A DNA stretch of 38,080 nt from Candidatus Pyrohabitans sp. JdFR-17 (GTDB lineage: Archaea > Hydrothermarchaeota > Hydrothermarchaeia > Hydrothermarchaeales > BMS3B), in contig MTME02000095.1 of NCBI GenBank assembly GCA_002011115.2, positions 1 to 38,080 of the forward strand, in the 5' to 3' direction. This document shows positions 1 to 9,839 of this stretch, piece by piece. Within the stretch, counting starts at the first letter, position 1; each line of letters begins with the position of its first letter. Under the pieces are notes generated by a model, which did no database searches, had not been told where the DNA came from, and saw only the letters and a program-made list of their open reading frames with translations. The position numbers and the translations under genes were made by a program.

Positions 1-217
1 TCTTCTCTGCCACATCTAGAATTGCGTCGATATTCAGGTAGCTCTGGCTCGGGGGCGCAGCTCCAATCAGGTAAGCCTCGTCAGCATATTTCGCATGAAG
101 CGCGTGCTTATCCGCCTCGGAGTACACCGCCACCGTCGCTATGCCCAGCTCTCTGCACGCACGCATGACGCGAACCGCAATCTCGCCTCGGTTTGCCACG
201 AGGATTTTGTTAAACAT
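1..217 (-). CDS. Biotin carboxylase subunit (acetyl-CoA/pyruvate carboxylase subunit A type), N-terminal fragment running off the window
   Basis: Minus-strand translation from ATG at 217: [72 protein letters not shown], the classic biotin carboxylase N-terminus ([16 protein letters not shown]). Confidence 0.93.
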   Translation of the reverse strand, partial: MFNKILVANRGEIAVRVMRACRELGIATVAVYSEADKHALHAKYADEAYLIGAAPPSQSYLNIDAILDVAEK

Positions 218-247
218 AAGTCAAGCTCTCCCTTGCCCTTTTTATAT

Positions 248-685
248 TTAACGTGTCACCCTCTGCAGTGCTACCTTAACCAGCGCCAGCCCGCGCTCAC
301 ACTGGAGTTTTTCTCCTGTTTGCGATACCACCACCCTGTCTCCAGCCTTGAGCCCTTCTGGCACACAGTAGATATAATTATCACACAGCACCCTATTGCA
401 AGCTACGGGAGAAAAGGCTAGGGTTGCGCCTATGAGCGCCTTCCTCTTCTCCATCCCTGCCTCAACTTCAGCCTCTTCCACCTCAACCACAACAGCCTCG
501 CCGCAGACGGCACAGGCATGGCTCTGCTCCCTCACCGCCACCACTCGATATCTCCTTCCAGCCTCAAGGTTCTCCACACACGCCTTGCTCAGCCTGCACT
601 CTGCGCACTCCTCAGCGGCGCCATAGTGGATAAACGCGTAGCCTTGCTTTGCTACTTTTTTGTCTATCAGTGTGACCGGCATCAT
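248..685 (-). CDS. UPF0179 family Cys-rich archaeal protein
   Basis: 145-aa ORF (TLIDKKVAKQGYAFIHYGAAEECAECRLSKAC...) with conserved Cys pattern; stop overlaps the start region of the egsA reading frame end (ATGA-type junction with 682). Confidence 0.75.
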   Translation of the reverse strand: MMPVTLIDKKVAKQGYAFIHYGAAEECAECRLSKACVENLEAGRRYRVVAVREQSHACAVCGEAVVVEVEEAEVEAGMEKRKALIGATLAFSPVACNRVLCDNYIYCVPEGLKAGDRVVVSQTGEKLQCERGLALVKVALQRVTR

Positions 686-1725
686 ATTACCCCTGTTGCC
701 TTCGCAACCTTCTCTGCCTTATCTCTGCTCAGATTCACGTGCTCAAGAATGGTATAGCGGTGCGGTCGTATTTCGCGCGCCTTCAAAAGTGCTTCAACCA
801 CCTCTCGCCTGCTCACCCCAAGCTCCTCTGCGCTGGTGGGTGCTCCTATCTCAGCGAGTGCTCGCTTTATCCCCTGCCAGTCTCCGCCATGGAGGTACAT
901 CATCATTATTGCGCCCACGCCGCACTGCTCCCCATGCAAACCTGGCTTCTCAGCTATTATATCCAGAGCATGGCTAAACTTGTGCTCAGAACCAGAGCCA
1001 GGGCGGGAGCTTCCTGCTATGCTCATAGCCACGCCACAGGAGATAAGCGCCTTAACCACCTTGCGTATCCCCTCGCGAGAGCCGCGAATCTCCTGCGAGG
1101 AGCGCATAACTATCTTTGCACTCATTCGGGATAATGCGATAGAGTACTCGCTTATCTCCTCGCCGGTAACGCTATGCGCCAGCTCCCAATCGCGAGTAGC
1201 CGTAAGCTTGGAAATCACATCCCCGCACCCGCTGGCGGTTAAGCGGTAGGGTGCTGAGCTTATAACTTCTATGTCCGCAAGCACACCAAGAGGTGCGACA
1301 GCCTCATTTGAAACAGTGCCACTTTCGTGCTTAATTGATGCTCTCGCGCTTGCTATGCCGTCGTGACTTGCTGCGGTGGGTACACTCAGAAATTCCACAT
1401 CAAGCATCTTCGCAGTGAGCTTGGCAACATCTATAACCTTGCCCCCTCCCACGCCCACAAGAAATTCTGCGCCAAAGCTTTTTGCCAGGGCGAGAGCCTC
1501 CTCAACGTTGGAGAAGCTGGCTTGTGTGACCCTGAAAACCTCAACCTCATGCTCTTCTCCCAGGATTTGTACAGCACGCTCTCCAGCAACACGTGCAGTA
1601 GCGCGTCCTGTGAGCAAAAGGCAGCGCTTGCCCAGCTTAAGCTGCGCCACCAGCTTTGGAAGCTCTTCAAGCACGCGCTCGCCCACGAGCACCGCCCGGG
1701 GGAGCTGCATCAATTTAGTGCGCAT
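682..1725 (-). CDS. egsA: sn-glycerol-1-phosphate dehydrogenase
   Basis: 347-aa ORF with GVGGGKVIDVAK, SVPTAASHDGIASARASI and HKFSHALD motifs of archaeal G1P dehydrogenase. Confidence 0.93.
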   Translation of the reverse strand: MRTKLMQLPRAVLVGERVLEELPKLVAQLKLGKRCLLLTGRATARVAGERAVQILGEEHEVEVFRVTQASFSNVEEALALAKSFGAEFLVGVGGGKVIDVAKLTAKMLDVEFLSVPTAASHDGIASARASIKHESGTVSNEAVAPLGVLADIEVISSAPYRLTASGCGDVISKLTATRDWELAHSVTGEEISEYSIALSRMSAKIVMRSSQEIRGSREGIRKVVKALISCGVAMSIAGSSRPGSGSEHKFSHALDIIAEKPGLHGEQCGVGAIMMMYLHGGDWQGIKRALAEIGAPTSAEELGVSRREVVEALLKAREIRPHRYTILEHVNLSRDKAEKVAKATGVI

Positions 1726-1761
1726 AAAAATTAGAAAATTACGTGAGAATATATAAATTTG

Positions 1762-2142
1762 CTATTTCTGTAGCAGTGACTCAATTGTGCGAAACAGCTT
1801 GTCCATGTTTATCGGCTTATCCACATGAGCATCTGCTCCGGCTTCTCTGCTCTCCTCCTTTGCATCTGGCTCCGCCATAACTGTTAATATCACCAGCGGG
1901 ATTCCCCTTAGCTTGGGGTCTGATTTTATAACCTTGCATGCCTCTATTCCGCTCATGCCCGGCATCATGAGGTCCATAATTATCAGCTCCGGGGTATCGC
2001 CGGAACGAAGCTTTTCTATGGCTTCCTCTGCACTCTCACACAACTCAACCTCGTAGCCGCGCTTTTTCAGGATTCTAGATAGGACCAACCTGATATCCGG
2101 CTCATCGTCCACCACCATTATCCTTGCCATTCTATTACTCAC
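1762..2142 (-). CDS. CheY-like response regulator (receiver domain only)
   Basis: RIMVVDDEPDIRLVLSRIL...LIIMDLMMPGMSGIEACK...VDKPI receiver motifs. Confidence 0.92.
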   Translation of the reverse strand: MSNRMARIMVVDDEPDIRLVLSRILKKRGYEVELCESAEEAIEKLRSGDTPELIIMDLMMPGMSGIEACKVIKSDPKLRGIPLVILTVMAEPDAKEESREAGADAHVDKPINMDKLFRTIESLLQK

Positions 2143-3496
2143 CCTTCGGAAGTTTTACCCAGAAGATGCTGCCTTTTGGCTTATTATCTGCTACGCCCAC
2201 CTCGCCTCCATGAAGTTCTGCGACGCGCTTGGCTATCGCAAGACCAAGGCCAGAGCCTTTCACACCACCTTTTCCTCCTCTGCTGAACCTGTCAAAGATG
2301 GTTTCCTTCTGCTCATCCCGAACACCAGGTCCAAAGTCAGCAAAGCATATATTCCAGCAATCTCCCGCATCCTCGGCGTAAATCACCACATTCTTCCCCT
2401 CTTCTGCGTACTTTATTGCATTGCTGAGGAAGTTCCAGAAGATTTCCTTGACAATTGGGTTGGCCTTTACCGACAGCCTTGTGCTTATCCTGTTCTCCAC
2501 TGTCATGTCTGCTTCGCTGAGCATCGACTTAAACTCCTCTAACACCTCATTGATAATCTCTGCAACGTTTAACTCGACCTTTCTGATTTTATCTATGCTG
2601 GCGAGCTTTGAGAACTTTGTGGCGTTTTCTATTACCTCTATAATCCTTTCAGCATTTCTGTTAATAACTGTTATTGTTTCTGAATCCAACCCATCGCTCT
2701 GAGCTAGCTCAGCATAACCCTTTATTATACTTGTATAATTAAGGAGGTCGTGATGTAGTATATCTATAAAAAGGTCTTTAAGCTCACTGTTTTGCTTCAG
2801 TTTTTTGGCATAATTTCTTAATTTCTCATCAGTCTCTTTAAGTTGTGTTATGTCAGAGAACGTGGCAATAGTGCCTGTAATTTCTCCTTTATCATCAAAT
2901 ATAGGGGATATGTTTACAAGCACTTCTTTTATGTTCCTGTTAACGTCTGAAATTCTTGTTTCAAGGGTAATCGGAACCTCTTGTGGTTGGTGAAATCCCT
3001 GCATGAACTGCCAGGAGCACTCTTCACCGCAGTAATTCGTAATCGGGGTACCGATTAAATCATCGACGCTTGGTCCAAAGAGTTCAGCCGCCTTGGAGTT
3101 GGCGTAAGTTATGCGCCCCTCACTGTCAATGGTTACCACACTTTCATTCATCGTCTCAACGAGGGTTCTGTATCTCTCCTCGGACTCTGCGATAGCTCTC
3201 TCTGCTTCTGCCTTACTCCTGAAGTAATCTGAAATATAAAGCACACCGGCTATCATGAGTACTGAAATTAAAAGTGCCACAAGCTCTGGCAGCAAGCCTG
3301 TAAAAATCTTCCCTGCGCCGTAGTAAATGGCAAAGAGAGAGACGAGCCCACTTAATCCCATGAAAAGAAAGGCTATGCCCAGAAAAAGCCACCCTCTTGA
3401 TTTTGTTACCTTCACCAGCTGAAAAGCAAAGTATGCAGCTGTAACCTGAAGTAAGACTGAGAGGGACAATATACCCACGCTTAAGCTGTCAACCAT
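2135..3496 (-). CDS. Membrane PAS-domain sensor histidine kinase
   Basis: N-terminal TM helices, PAS region (RYRTLVETMNESVVTIDSEGRITYANSKAAELFG), H-box ILHHDLLNYTSIIKGY, N/G boxes (NFLSNAIKYAEEG, GSGLGLAIAKRVAELHGG). Overlaps the response regulator by 8 nt. Confidence 0.93.
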   Translation of the reverse strand: MVDSLSVGILSLSVLLQVTAAYFAFQLVKVTKSRGWLFLGIAFLFMGLSGLVSLFAIYYGAGKIFTGLLPELVALLISVLMIAGVLYISDYFRSKAEAERAIAESEERYRTLVETMNESVVTIDSEGRITYANSKAAELFGPSVDDLIGTPITNYCGEECSWQFMQGFHQPQEVPITLETRISDVNRNIKEVLVNISPIFDDKGEITGTIATFSDITQLKETDEKLRNYAKKLKQNSELKDLFIDILHHDLLNYTSIIKGYAELAQSDGLDSETITVINRNAERIIEVIENATKFSKLASIDKIRKVELNVAEIINEVLEEFKSMLSEADMTVENRISTRLSVKANPIVKEIFWNFLSNAIKYAEEGKNVVIYAEDAGDCWNICFADFGPGVRDEQKETIFDRFSRGGKGGVKGSGLGLAIAKRVAELHGGEVGVADNKPKGSIFWVKLPKGE

Positions 3497-3607
3497 TCAT
3501 TTACCTCTTGGATTTTCCGGAGATAGAAGATTTATCTACTACTTTTTATTTTATCATAACAAATATTTATATCATTGGGAGAAAGTGCATAACTGCAGGG
3601 TGAAAAC

Positions 3608-4372
3608 ATGGCTGTTTACACACCGCTCGACTATGCAAAGAGTTTTGGCATTCTCATAATCATCCTCTGGTTATTGAAGAGGTACCTATTTACCAGAGTC
3701 GCCCTGGATAGGGAGTTCATGCTTGCCCTAATCCCACCCATAGTGTTGGCGATAACCATCCGCCTTCTTGCAGATGCCGGCGTCTATGAAAAATCTCAGT
3801 GGTGGAGTGTAACCCCGGGTATATACGTGCTGGGCGTTGCCTATGGTTCAGCGCTCGTTGGCGTGGGATTACTCGTGCAGGAGCGCTATGGAATAAGGTA
3901 CTGGAAGGTTGTCCTAGCGTTAGGCGCTGGCACAATCCCCTACTTTCTTCTGAAGCTTATAGCTGAGATGAACGCGCCGCTGAGGTTCTTTTATCCCGTC
4001 GCACTGGCTGCGTTGCTCACTCTTGTGGTGGGAGCAGTTGCAAGATTAGCAAACCTGCGATTTCTGCACGCCTCCGGTAACTTGTGGATAATCTTCGCCC
4101 ACTTCCTAGATGCGAGCGGTACCTTCATAGGCATAGACTACTTCCACTTCAGCGAGGAACACATTCTGCCAGAAATTTTCATCAACCTTGCCGGCACCGC
4201 CTTGGTGATGGTACCCCTGAAGCTTCTAGTAGTCGGCGGCGCGCTCTACCTGCTTGAGAAGTGGCGAGAAGAGGAAGGCGAGGACGTGTACTACCGCATT
4301 ATTAAAATAACCATGTTCATCCTTGGTTTTGGCCCCGGAACAAGAAACTCCCTTCTCCTAACTCTGGTTTGA
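3608..4372 (+). CDS. DUF63 family multi-TM membrane protein
   Basis: 254-aa hydrophobic ORF with LLADAGVYEKSQWWSVTPGIY and HFLDASGTFIGIDYF, recognisable as the euryarchaeal DUF63 family. Confidence 0.8.
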   Translation: MAVYTPLDYAKSFGILIIILWLLKRYLFTRVALDREFMLALIPPIVLAITIRLLADAGVYEKSQWWSVTPGIYVLGVAYGSALVGVGLLVQERYGIRYWKVVLALGAGTIPYFLLKLIAEMNAPLRFFYPVALAALLTLVVGAVARLANLRFLHASGNLWIIFAHFLDASGTFIGIDYFHFSEEHILPEIFINLAGTALVMVPLKLLVVGGALYLLEKWREEEGEDVYYRIIKITMFILGFGPGTRNSLLLTLV

Positions 4373-4426
4373 ATTTTGGGCATCCACTGAAAAGATATAA
4401 ATAAGGACTGAGAGTATTTTTAAGCA

Positions 4427-5140
4427 ATGGGCATTAAGAGGGTCAGAACCTTTGTGCGCGGCTTGGACGAGAAAATGGAGGGAGGAATACCAAAGGGAAG
4501 CGTAAACCTTATCTGTGGCACCGCAGGCACAATGAAGTCCTCGCTTGCATACAGTATCCTTTACCACAACGCACTGCGTGCAGGAATACCGGGGCTTTAC
4601 GTAACACTGGAGCAGGACCCTAGGAGCCTGCTCAGGCACATGGAAAAACTGAACATGGCTAAGGAGGGCGCCGTTGACATAGTGTGCTTCAATGACATTA
4701 AAGAAAAAGTCAAAGAGAGAAGGGTGGAAAACTGGATCCAGAAGCTATCTAGCTTCCTCAAGGAGATGAAGGATGAGAAGAAGTATGAGCTTCTGGTAAT
4801 CGACTCGCTGAACGCGCTCTACTCCCTCACCACCATAAAAGACGTTCGAGCGGAGATATACTTCTTCTTCAAATCCCTCAGCGACCTGGGCTTTACATCC
4901 TTCCTGATCTCCGAGATGCCCCCTGAGGGCGGACGATACGGTGAGTACGGCGTGGAGGAATTTCTCAGCGATGGCATAATCCATCTGCTCTTCCAGCGCA
5001 GGGGGGGCATACTTACCTCGCTGGAGCGCTACATAGGCATAGTGAAAATGCGTGCCACAAACCACGACACCCACTACTTCCCTCTGCTATACCAGAACGA
5101 CAGGTTCACCATCTACACCAAAGAAGACCTTGAGCTGTGA
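4427..5140 (+). CDS. KaiC/RAD55-like RecA-superfamily ATPase
   Basis: GLDEKMEGGIPKGSVNLICGTAGTMKSSLAYSILY (Walker A-like), LLVIDSLNALYS (Walker B). Confidence 0.88.
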   Translation: MGIKRVRTFVRGLDEKMEGGIPKGSVNLICGTAGTMKSSLAYSILYHNALRAGIPGLYVTLEQDPRSLLRHMEKLNMAKEGAVDIVCFNDIKEKVKERRVENWIQKLSSFLKEMKDEKKYELLVIDSLNALYSLTTIKDVRAEIYFFFKSLSDLGFTSFLISEMPPEGGRYGEYGVEEFLSDGIIHLLFQRRGGILTSLERYIGIVKMRATNHDTHYFPLLYQNDRFTIYTKEDLEL

Positions 5141-5249
5141 TTGCAGATGTTAATAACCAAAAGACTTAAAAACCTGCAGGTGGTTACTACTTTCGAAACT
5201 TTTATATTGCTGCTCTGCGAGCTTTTAAACTCCAATTTCGGTGATAGTT

Positions 5250-5528
5250 ATGAAGATGCCAAAGGAGAAGCGAACCTACTGTCCGAGTTGCAAGAGGCAC
5301 ACAGTGCATGAGGTGCTGAAGGTTAAGAAGCGCAAGGCGAGCGAGCTTAAAGCTGGGCAAAGGCAGTTCCGCAGAGTTTTGGCTGGTTATGGTGGATTCC
5401 CCCGCCCCTTGCCGAGCGGCTCAAAGCCCACGAAGCGTGTAGCGCTTATACTGAGGTGCAAAGAGTGCAAGAAGGCGCACAGCATGAAGGGCTTCAGGGT
5501 TAAAAAGCTGGAGATGGAGGCGGTATAG
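5250..5528 (+). CDS. rpl44e: Ribosomal protein L44e
   Basis: [22 protein letters not shown]...[21 protein letters not shown]; start chosen at ATG 5250 (ORF track extends to 5241). Confidence 0.95.
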   Translation: MKMPKEKRTYCPSCKRHTVHEVLKVKKRKASELKAGQRQFRRVLAGYGGFPRPLPSGSKPTKRVALILRCKECKKAHSMKGFRVKKLEMEAV

Positions 5529-5725
5529 TGGCGGAGGATGACAAGCTTATTCCAAAGCCTCGCTCTCGCTTCCTGCGCGTTAAATGCGACGACTGTAGCA
5601 ATGAACAGGTAATATTCGGCTCCGCATCCTCAAAGGTGCAGTGCCTTGTGTGCGGCAAAACGCTTGCGGAGCCCACTGGTGGTAAGGTAAGAGTTCTCAC
5701 CAAGATAATCTCTGTGCTGGAGTGA
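5528..5725 (+). CDS. rps27e: Ribosomal protein S27e
   Basis: [40 protein letters not shown]; Zn ribbon; GTG start overlapping rpl44e stop. Confidence 0.95.
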   Translation: MAEDDKLIPKPRSRFLRVKCDDCSNEQVIFGSASSKVQCLVCGKTLAEPTGGKVRVLTKIISVLE

Positions 5726-6537
5726 AGAGCTTGGTTCTGAAACGTGAGCCCTTCCCGAGCGAAGGCGACCTGGTGGTTTGCACCGTAACTAAGGTTTACC
5801 CTCATGGAGCCTTCGCTAGGTTAGATGAGTACAGGGATAGAGAGGGCTATATACATATCTCGGAGGTAGCCTCTACCTGGATAAAGAACATCCGGGATTT
5901 TGTGAAGGAGGGGCAGAAGACAGTAGCCAAGGTTTTAGCGGTCGACCGCAAGAAGGGGCACATAGATTTATCGCTTCGCCGCGTTAGCGACGCCGCCAAG
6001 AAGAAGAAAATGCAGGAGTGGAAGCGCGCCCAGAAGGCTGAGAAGCTCCTGGAAATGGCGGCGACGCAGCTTGGTAAGAGTCTCGAGCAGGCGTACCGCG
6101 AGGTAGGCTTTGTGCTCGAGGAGGAGTTCGGCGAAATTTACGGTGCCTTTGAGGAAATCTCCGCTATGGGCGAAGAGGCGCTTAAGGGAATAAAGATACC
6201 CAAGGAGTGGGTGAAGCCGCTGGTAAAGCTGGCGCAGGAGAACGTCTCCATACCCAAGGTTAAGATAGACGGGTACGTGGATCTCAGATCCCGCGAGCCT
6301 AATGGAGTTGAGATAATACGAGAAGCGCTCATCTCAGCCAAGAAGCTTGACCACGGCGAGGATGTGAGCTTGGACATAAGCTATGTTGGTTCGCCCAGGT
6401 ATCGCATTACTGTCGTCGCCTATGACTACAAGACCGCAGAAGAAGCGCTGCGAAAGACGGCGGAGCATGCGATAAATATTGTAACCCAAAAGGGTGGAGA
6501 AGGCAAGTTTTACAGGGAAATAAAAGAGGAAAAGTAG
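5722..6537 (+). CDS. Translation initiation factor aIF2 subunit alpha
   Basis: S1 domain ([74 protein letters not shown]). Confidence 0.95.
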   Translation: MKSLVLKREPFPSEGDLVVCTVTKVYPHGAFARLDEYRDREGYIHISEVASTWIKNIRDFVKEGQKTVAKVLAVDRKKGHIDLSLRRVSDAAKKKKMQEWKRAQKAEKLLEMAATQLGKSLEQAYREVGFVLEEEFGEIYGAFEEISAMGEEALKGIKIPKEWVKPLVKLAQENVSIPKVKIDGYVDLRSREPNGVEIIREALISAKKLDHGEDVSLDISYVGSPRYRITVVAYDYKTAEEALRKTAEHAINIVTQKGGEGKFYREIKEEK

Positions 6538-6540
6538 TAG

Positions 6541-6726
6541 ATGAACCGTCTTAAAGTATGCAAGAAGTGCAGGGTTTACACCCTGAAGGACGCCTGTAAG
6601 GTATGCGGTGAGCCTACGGTTTCTCCACACCCTCCAAGATTTTCACCTCAGGACCCGTACGGGGAGTACAGGAGAAAGCTCAAGAGGGAAATTATGAAGG
6701 AAGAGGGGAAGGAGCATGCAGTGTGA
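6541..6726 (+). CDS. nop10: H/ACA RNP component Nop10
   Basis: 61-aa ORF: MNRLKVCKKCRVYTLKDACKVCGEPTVSPHPPRFSPQDPYGEYRRKLKRE. Confidence 0.95.
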   Translation: MNRLKVCKKCRVYTLKDACKVCGEPTVSPHPPRFSPQDPYGEYRRKLKREIMKEEGKEHAV

Positions 6727-7498
6727 GGTTGTGTTTACACGAAAGCCGGAGCTTCGCTCGCCAGTGCTCATCGAAGGCTTGCCCGGCATTGGGAATGTGG
6801 GTATGATAGCAGCCAAGCACATGATACGCGAGCTTCGTGCAAAGAAGTTTGCCAGGCTCTACTCAGCCACATTCCCGCCCCATGTTATTATTAAAAAGAC
6901 GGGAATGATAGAGGAGATGAAGAACGAGTTTTACTACTGGCGGGCAGAGGATGAGTCGCAGCGAGATCTGATTTTCGTCGTAGGAAATACTCAGAGCACC
7001 TCTCCGGAAGGGCAGTACCTGCTGTGCGAGAAGATTCTGGACGTTGCGCAGGAGCTTGGCGTTAAGGAGATGTTCACCCTCGGTGGGCTTGGGGTTGGCA
7101 GACCCGTGGACGCGCCGAAGGTTTTCGGAGCCGTGAACCACCCCCGCTACATACCCCTGCTGGAGGAGAAGGGCGTTGTGGTGAAGCGTGATGGCGTGGG
7201 GCAGATTATAGGCGTCTCGGGCATGCTTCTGAGTCAGGGGAAGCGTCGTGGAATATACGGCGCTTGTCTAATGGGCGAAACCTCTGGCTTCTATGTTGAC
7301 CCCAACAGTGCACGCGCCGTGCTGGAGGTGATCACATCCATCCTCGGCATAGAGATAAGCATGGAGAAGCTGGTTAAACGTGTGAAAGATGCCGCGAGGC
7401 GCGTGGAGGAGGCAGCTAAGCTTGAGAGGAAGATGATGGAGGATATGGGCATTCTGCGCAGAGAGCCCACCGATGATGAAATGCGGTACATAGGTTAG
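6716..7498 (+). CDS. PAC2 family protein (proteasome assembly chaperone family)
   Basis: VLIEGLPGIGNVGMIAAKHMIRELRAKKFARLYS...; downstream of nop10, a recurrent archaeal gene order. Confidence 0.88.
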   Translation: MQCEVVFTRKPELRSPVLIEGLPGIGNVGMIAAKHMIRELRAKKFARLYSATFPPHVIIKKTGMIEEMKNEFYYWRAEDESQRDLIFVVGNTQSTSPEGQYLLCEKILDVAQELGVKEMFTLGGLGVGRPVDAPKVFGAVNHPRYIPLLEEKGVVVKRDGVGQIIGVSGMLLSQGKRRGIYGACLMGETSGFYVDPNSARAVLEVITSILGIEISMEKLVKRVKDAARRVEEAAKLERKMMEDMGILRREPTDDEMRYIG

Positions 7499-7535
7499 GG
7501 CAAAGGTTATATTACCGCCCTGCCTATTTTTCAGC

Positions 7536-8570
7536 ATGGTAAAAGTTGGCATAGTGGGCGCCTCGGGTTACACAGGTGGCGAACTTCTGCGTATCCTAGC
7601 TCAGCACAGTGAGGTTGAGATAGCCTGCGTCACCTCCCGTGCCCACGCAGGTAAGCCTGTTCACAAGGTGCATCCCAATCTGCGTGGTGTGCTTGACCTG
7701 AGCTTTGAGGACATACCCTACGAGCGCGTGGCTGAGCGCTGCGACTTTGTTTTCTGCGCAACGCCGCATGGGGCGAGCATGGAGATAGTGCCCACCCTCC
7801 TTGAGCATGACGTTCGCGTAGTAGACCTGAGCGGCGACTTCCGCTTTGAGGATGTTGCAGTGTACGAGAGGTACTACGGCAAAAAGCATGTGGCGCCTGA
7901 GATAAAAGCAGCCTATGGCTTGCCCGAGCTTCACAGGGAGGATATTAAGCGAGCGAAGCTGGTGGCCAACCCGGGCTGCTATCCCACGAGTATTATTCTC
8001 GGTCTTGTACCGCTGCTAAAAGCGGGGATTATTTATGCTTCTCACATAGTGGCAGACGCAAAGAGTGGAATCTCCGGCGCTGGGAACAAGCCTCGGGAGA
8101 CAACGCACTTCCCCAACGCCGCAGAGAGCGTCCTGGCATATAAGATGACAACGCACCAGCACCTGCCGGAGATAGAGCAGGAGCTACGTCGCTTTTCCAG
8201 CGAGGCAAGAGTTTCCTTCGTTCCCCACATAGTGCCTGTGATTCGCGGGCTTACGAGCACGCTGCACTGCTTCATCACCCGGAGTATAGACGCCGTGGAT
8301 GTGCGGAAGCTCTACGCCGAATTTTACAGGGAAGAGCCCTTTGTGCGGGTGCTTGACGTGGGCGAAGTGCCCCGCTTGAGCGCTGTGCGCGGCTCAAACT
8401 TTGCCGACATAGGCGGCTTTGCCGTTGATAAAGAGCGTGGGAGGGTTATAGTTATTTCGGCGATAGACAACCTTGTGAAAGGTGCCTCGGGGCAAGCGGT
8501 GCAGAACATGAATATAATGCTGGGTTTCCCAGAGCAGGAAGGGCTCCGTGGCTTGGGTATTCACCCGTAG
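7536..8570 (+). CDS. argC: N-acetyl-gamma-glutamyl-phosphate reductase
   Basis: VGIVGASGYTGGELLRILAQHSEVEI...FCATPHGASM...VANPGCYPTSIILGL...GNKPRETTHFPNAAESVLAY. Confidence 0.95.
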   Translation: MVKVGIVGASGYTGGELLRILAQHSEVEIACVTSRAHAGKPVHKVHPNLRGVLDLSFEDIPYERVAERCDFVFCATPHGASMEIVPTLLEHDVRVVDLSGDFRFEDVAVYERYYGKKHVAPEIKAAYGLPELHREDIKRAKLVANPGCYPTSIILGLVPLLKAGIIYASHIVADAKSGISGAGNKPRETTHFPNAAESVLAYKMTTHQHLPEIEQELRRFSSEARVSFVPHIVPVIRGLTSTLHCFITRSIDAVDVRKLYAEFYREEPFVRVLDVGEVPRLSAVRGSNFADIGGFAVDKERGRVIVISAIDNLVKGASGQAVQNMNIMLGFPEQEGLRGLGIHP

Positions 8571-8582
8571 GAGGGCAGAAGT

Positions 8583-9026
8583 TTGAAGGTAAAAGATGTT
8601 ATGACGCGGGAGGTTATTACCCTCTCGCCAGAGGTGGGCATAGAGGAGGCTGCGAAGCAGCTGAGGGAGAACAAAATCAGCGGTGCCCCTGTGGTGGATG
8701 GGGATAGAATAGTTGGTATTCTCAGCGAAGCTGATTTAATGAGGCTACTGGAAGAGGAGAGCATAAACCTCGTGTTTCCGAGTCCCCTTGAGCTGATTGA
8801 GCTTCCAATAAAGATGCACCAGCAGCTGAAAGAGACCATAAAGAAGCTTACCGCCTCCAAAGTAAAAGATGTAATGACCCGCGAGGTTATAACCATAGGT
8901 GAGGAGGCGAGAATTGAGGAGGCTGCGCGGCTAATGGCAAAGCACGGGATAAACCGCCTGCCTGTGGTAAAGGATGGAAAGCTGGTGGGGATAGTAACCA
9001 GGGCAGACGTGATTAAGGCGATGTAA
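8583..9026 (+). CDS. Tandem CBS-domain protein
   Basis: Two CBS repeats: VKDVMTREVITLSPEVGIEEAAKQLRENKISGAPVVDGDRIVGILSEADL and VKDVMTREVITIGEEARIEEAARLMAKHGINRLPVVKDGKLVGIVTRADV. The start at 8583 is TTG. Confidence 0.93.
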   Translation: MKVKDVMTREVITLSPEVGIEEAAKQLRENKISGAPVVDGDRIVGILSEADLMRLLEEESINLVFPSPLELIELPIKMHQQLKETIKKLTASKVKDVMTREVITIGEEARIEEAARLMAKHGINRLPVVKDGKLVGIVTRADVIKAM

Positions 9027-9036
9027 AAAGCTGTTT

Positions 9037-9591
9037 TTACTTCCTCTCGTGGAACCTCTTACCCAGAGCGAACTTCCCCACCTCGTGGTGCGTTCCCTCG
9101 ACCACCTCTATGCCGAGGGATTCAATGCTCTTTTTGATGTCCTCCTTGAAGATGCACCTGTTAAAGGGCTCTTCCATGAGCATACAGGAACTCATGTGTA
9201 TCACATCCACGCCGTAGCGTTTTAGCGTGTTCGCCAGTCTGAAGGTGCGCCTTCCCGAGCACCCGCCGCAGGTGAAGAATCCAACCAAGCTGGTTTCCTC
9301 GCCCTCATAGCGTTTGAACAGCTCCTTCTTGTTCTCATACGCAAGCAGGCAGCCTATCCCAGGGCAAACCTCGCTGACTATGTCGCACCTAACAATGGCG
9401 ATCCTCTTTTTCTTCTTGTCCCCTTCCTCCTCCATGCCCAGGTACTTAGCTTTGGCTTTGAGGGCAATCTCCTTGGTAACCTTCTCCAAACCTTCCTCCT
9501 TAGCAAGCTTTTCCACGGCTTTTTTAGCCAGAGGTCGGACAAAACTAGGGACTTCTTTTAAAACCTCCAGCGCGTCATCTTCCCACTTCAT
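9037..9591 (-). CDS. PCP_red-like N-terminal domain fused to CGGC-domain Cys-rich protein
   Basis: N-terminus WEDDALEVLKEVPSFVRPLAKKAVEKLAKEEGLEKVTKEIALKAKAKY resembles the PCP_red small helical domain; C-terminus IAIVRCDIVSEVCPGIGCL...FFTCGGCSGRRTFRLA...VDVIHMSSCM matches the CGGC family pattern. Confidence 0.75.
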   Translation of the reverse strand: MKWEDDALEVLKEVPSFVRPLAKKAVEKLAKEEGLEKVTKEIALKAKAKYLGMEEEGDKKKKRIAIVRCDIVSEVCPGIGCLLAYENKKELFKRYEGEETSLVGFFTCGGCSGRRTFRLANTLKRYGVDVIHMSSCMLMEEPFNRCIFKEDIKKSIESLGIEVVEGTHHEVGKFALGKRFHERK

Positions 9592-9625
9592 AATTCAATC
9601 CTCTACCAGAGTCCTACTTCTGTGT

Positions 9626-9745
9626 TTAGCCGTGAATCAGCATGGGAAGGCACCGCACACAGATGTAGTGCTCTTCCTGCTTGTGGTAGAACTCTATTAT
9701 TGGTACCTCTTCTTCACTTCTGCTGCAGTTTTCACACTTTTTCAT
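9626..9745 (-). CDS. Small zinc-ribbon protein, 39 aa (not in supplied ORF track)
   Basis: Read by hand on minus strand: MKKCENCSRSEEEVPIIEFYHKQEEHYICVRCLPMLIHG*; two CxxC pairs (CENC, CVRC). Confidence 0.65.
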   Translation of the reverse strand: MKKCENCSRSEEEVPIIEFYHKQEEHYICVRCLPMLIHG

Positions 9746-9839
9746 GATGATAGCTCAGCTTTATATCTTATCCCATTTTTCCCGAAAATGTTCGACCAAT
9801 AACCTTTAACTTCGTTACCTCATAATTTCACAGCAGGTG

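Noticed and set aside
8589-8895. Near-identical 33-nt repeat (gtaaaagatgt.atgac.cg.gaggtta)
   Set aside because: Explained by the two homologous CBS domains within one protein, not an independent repeat element.
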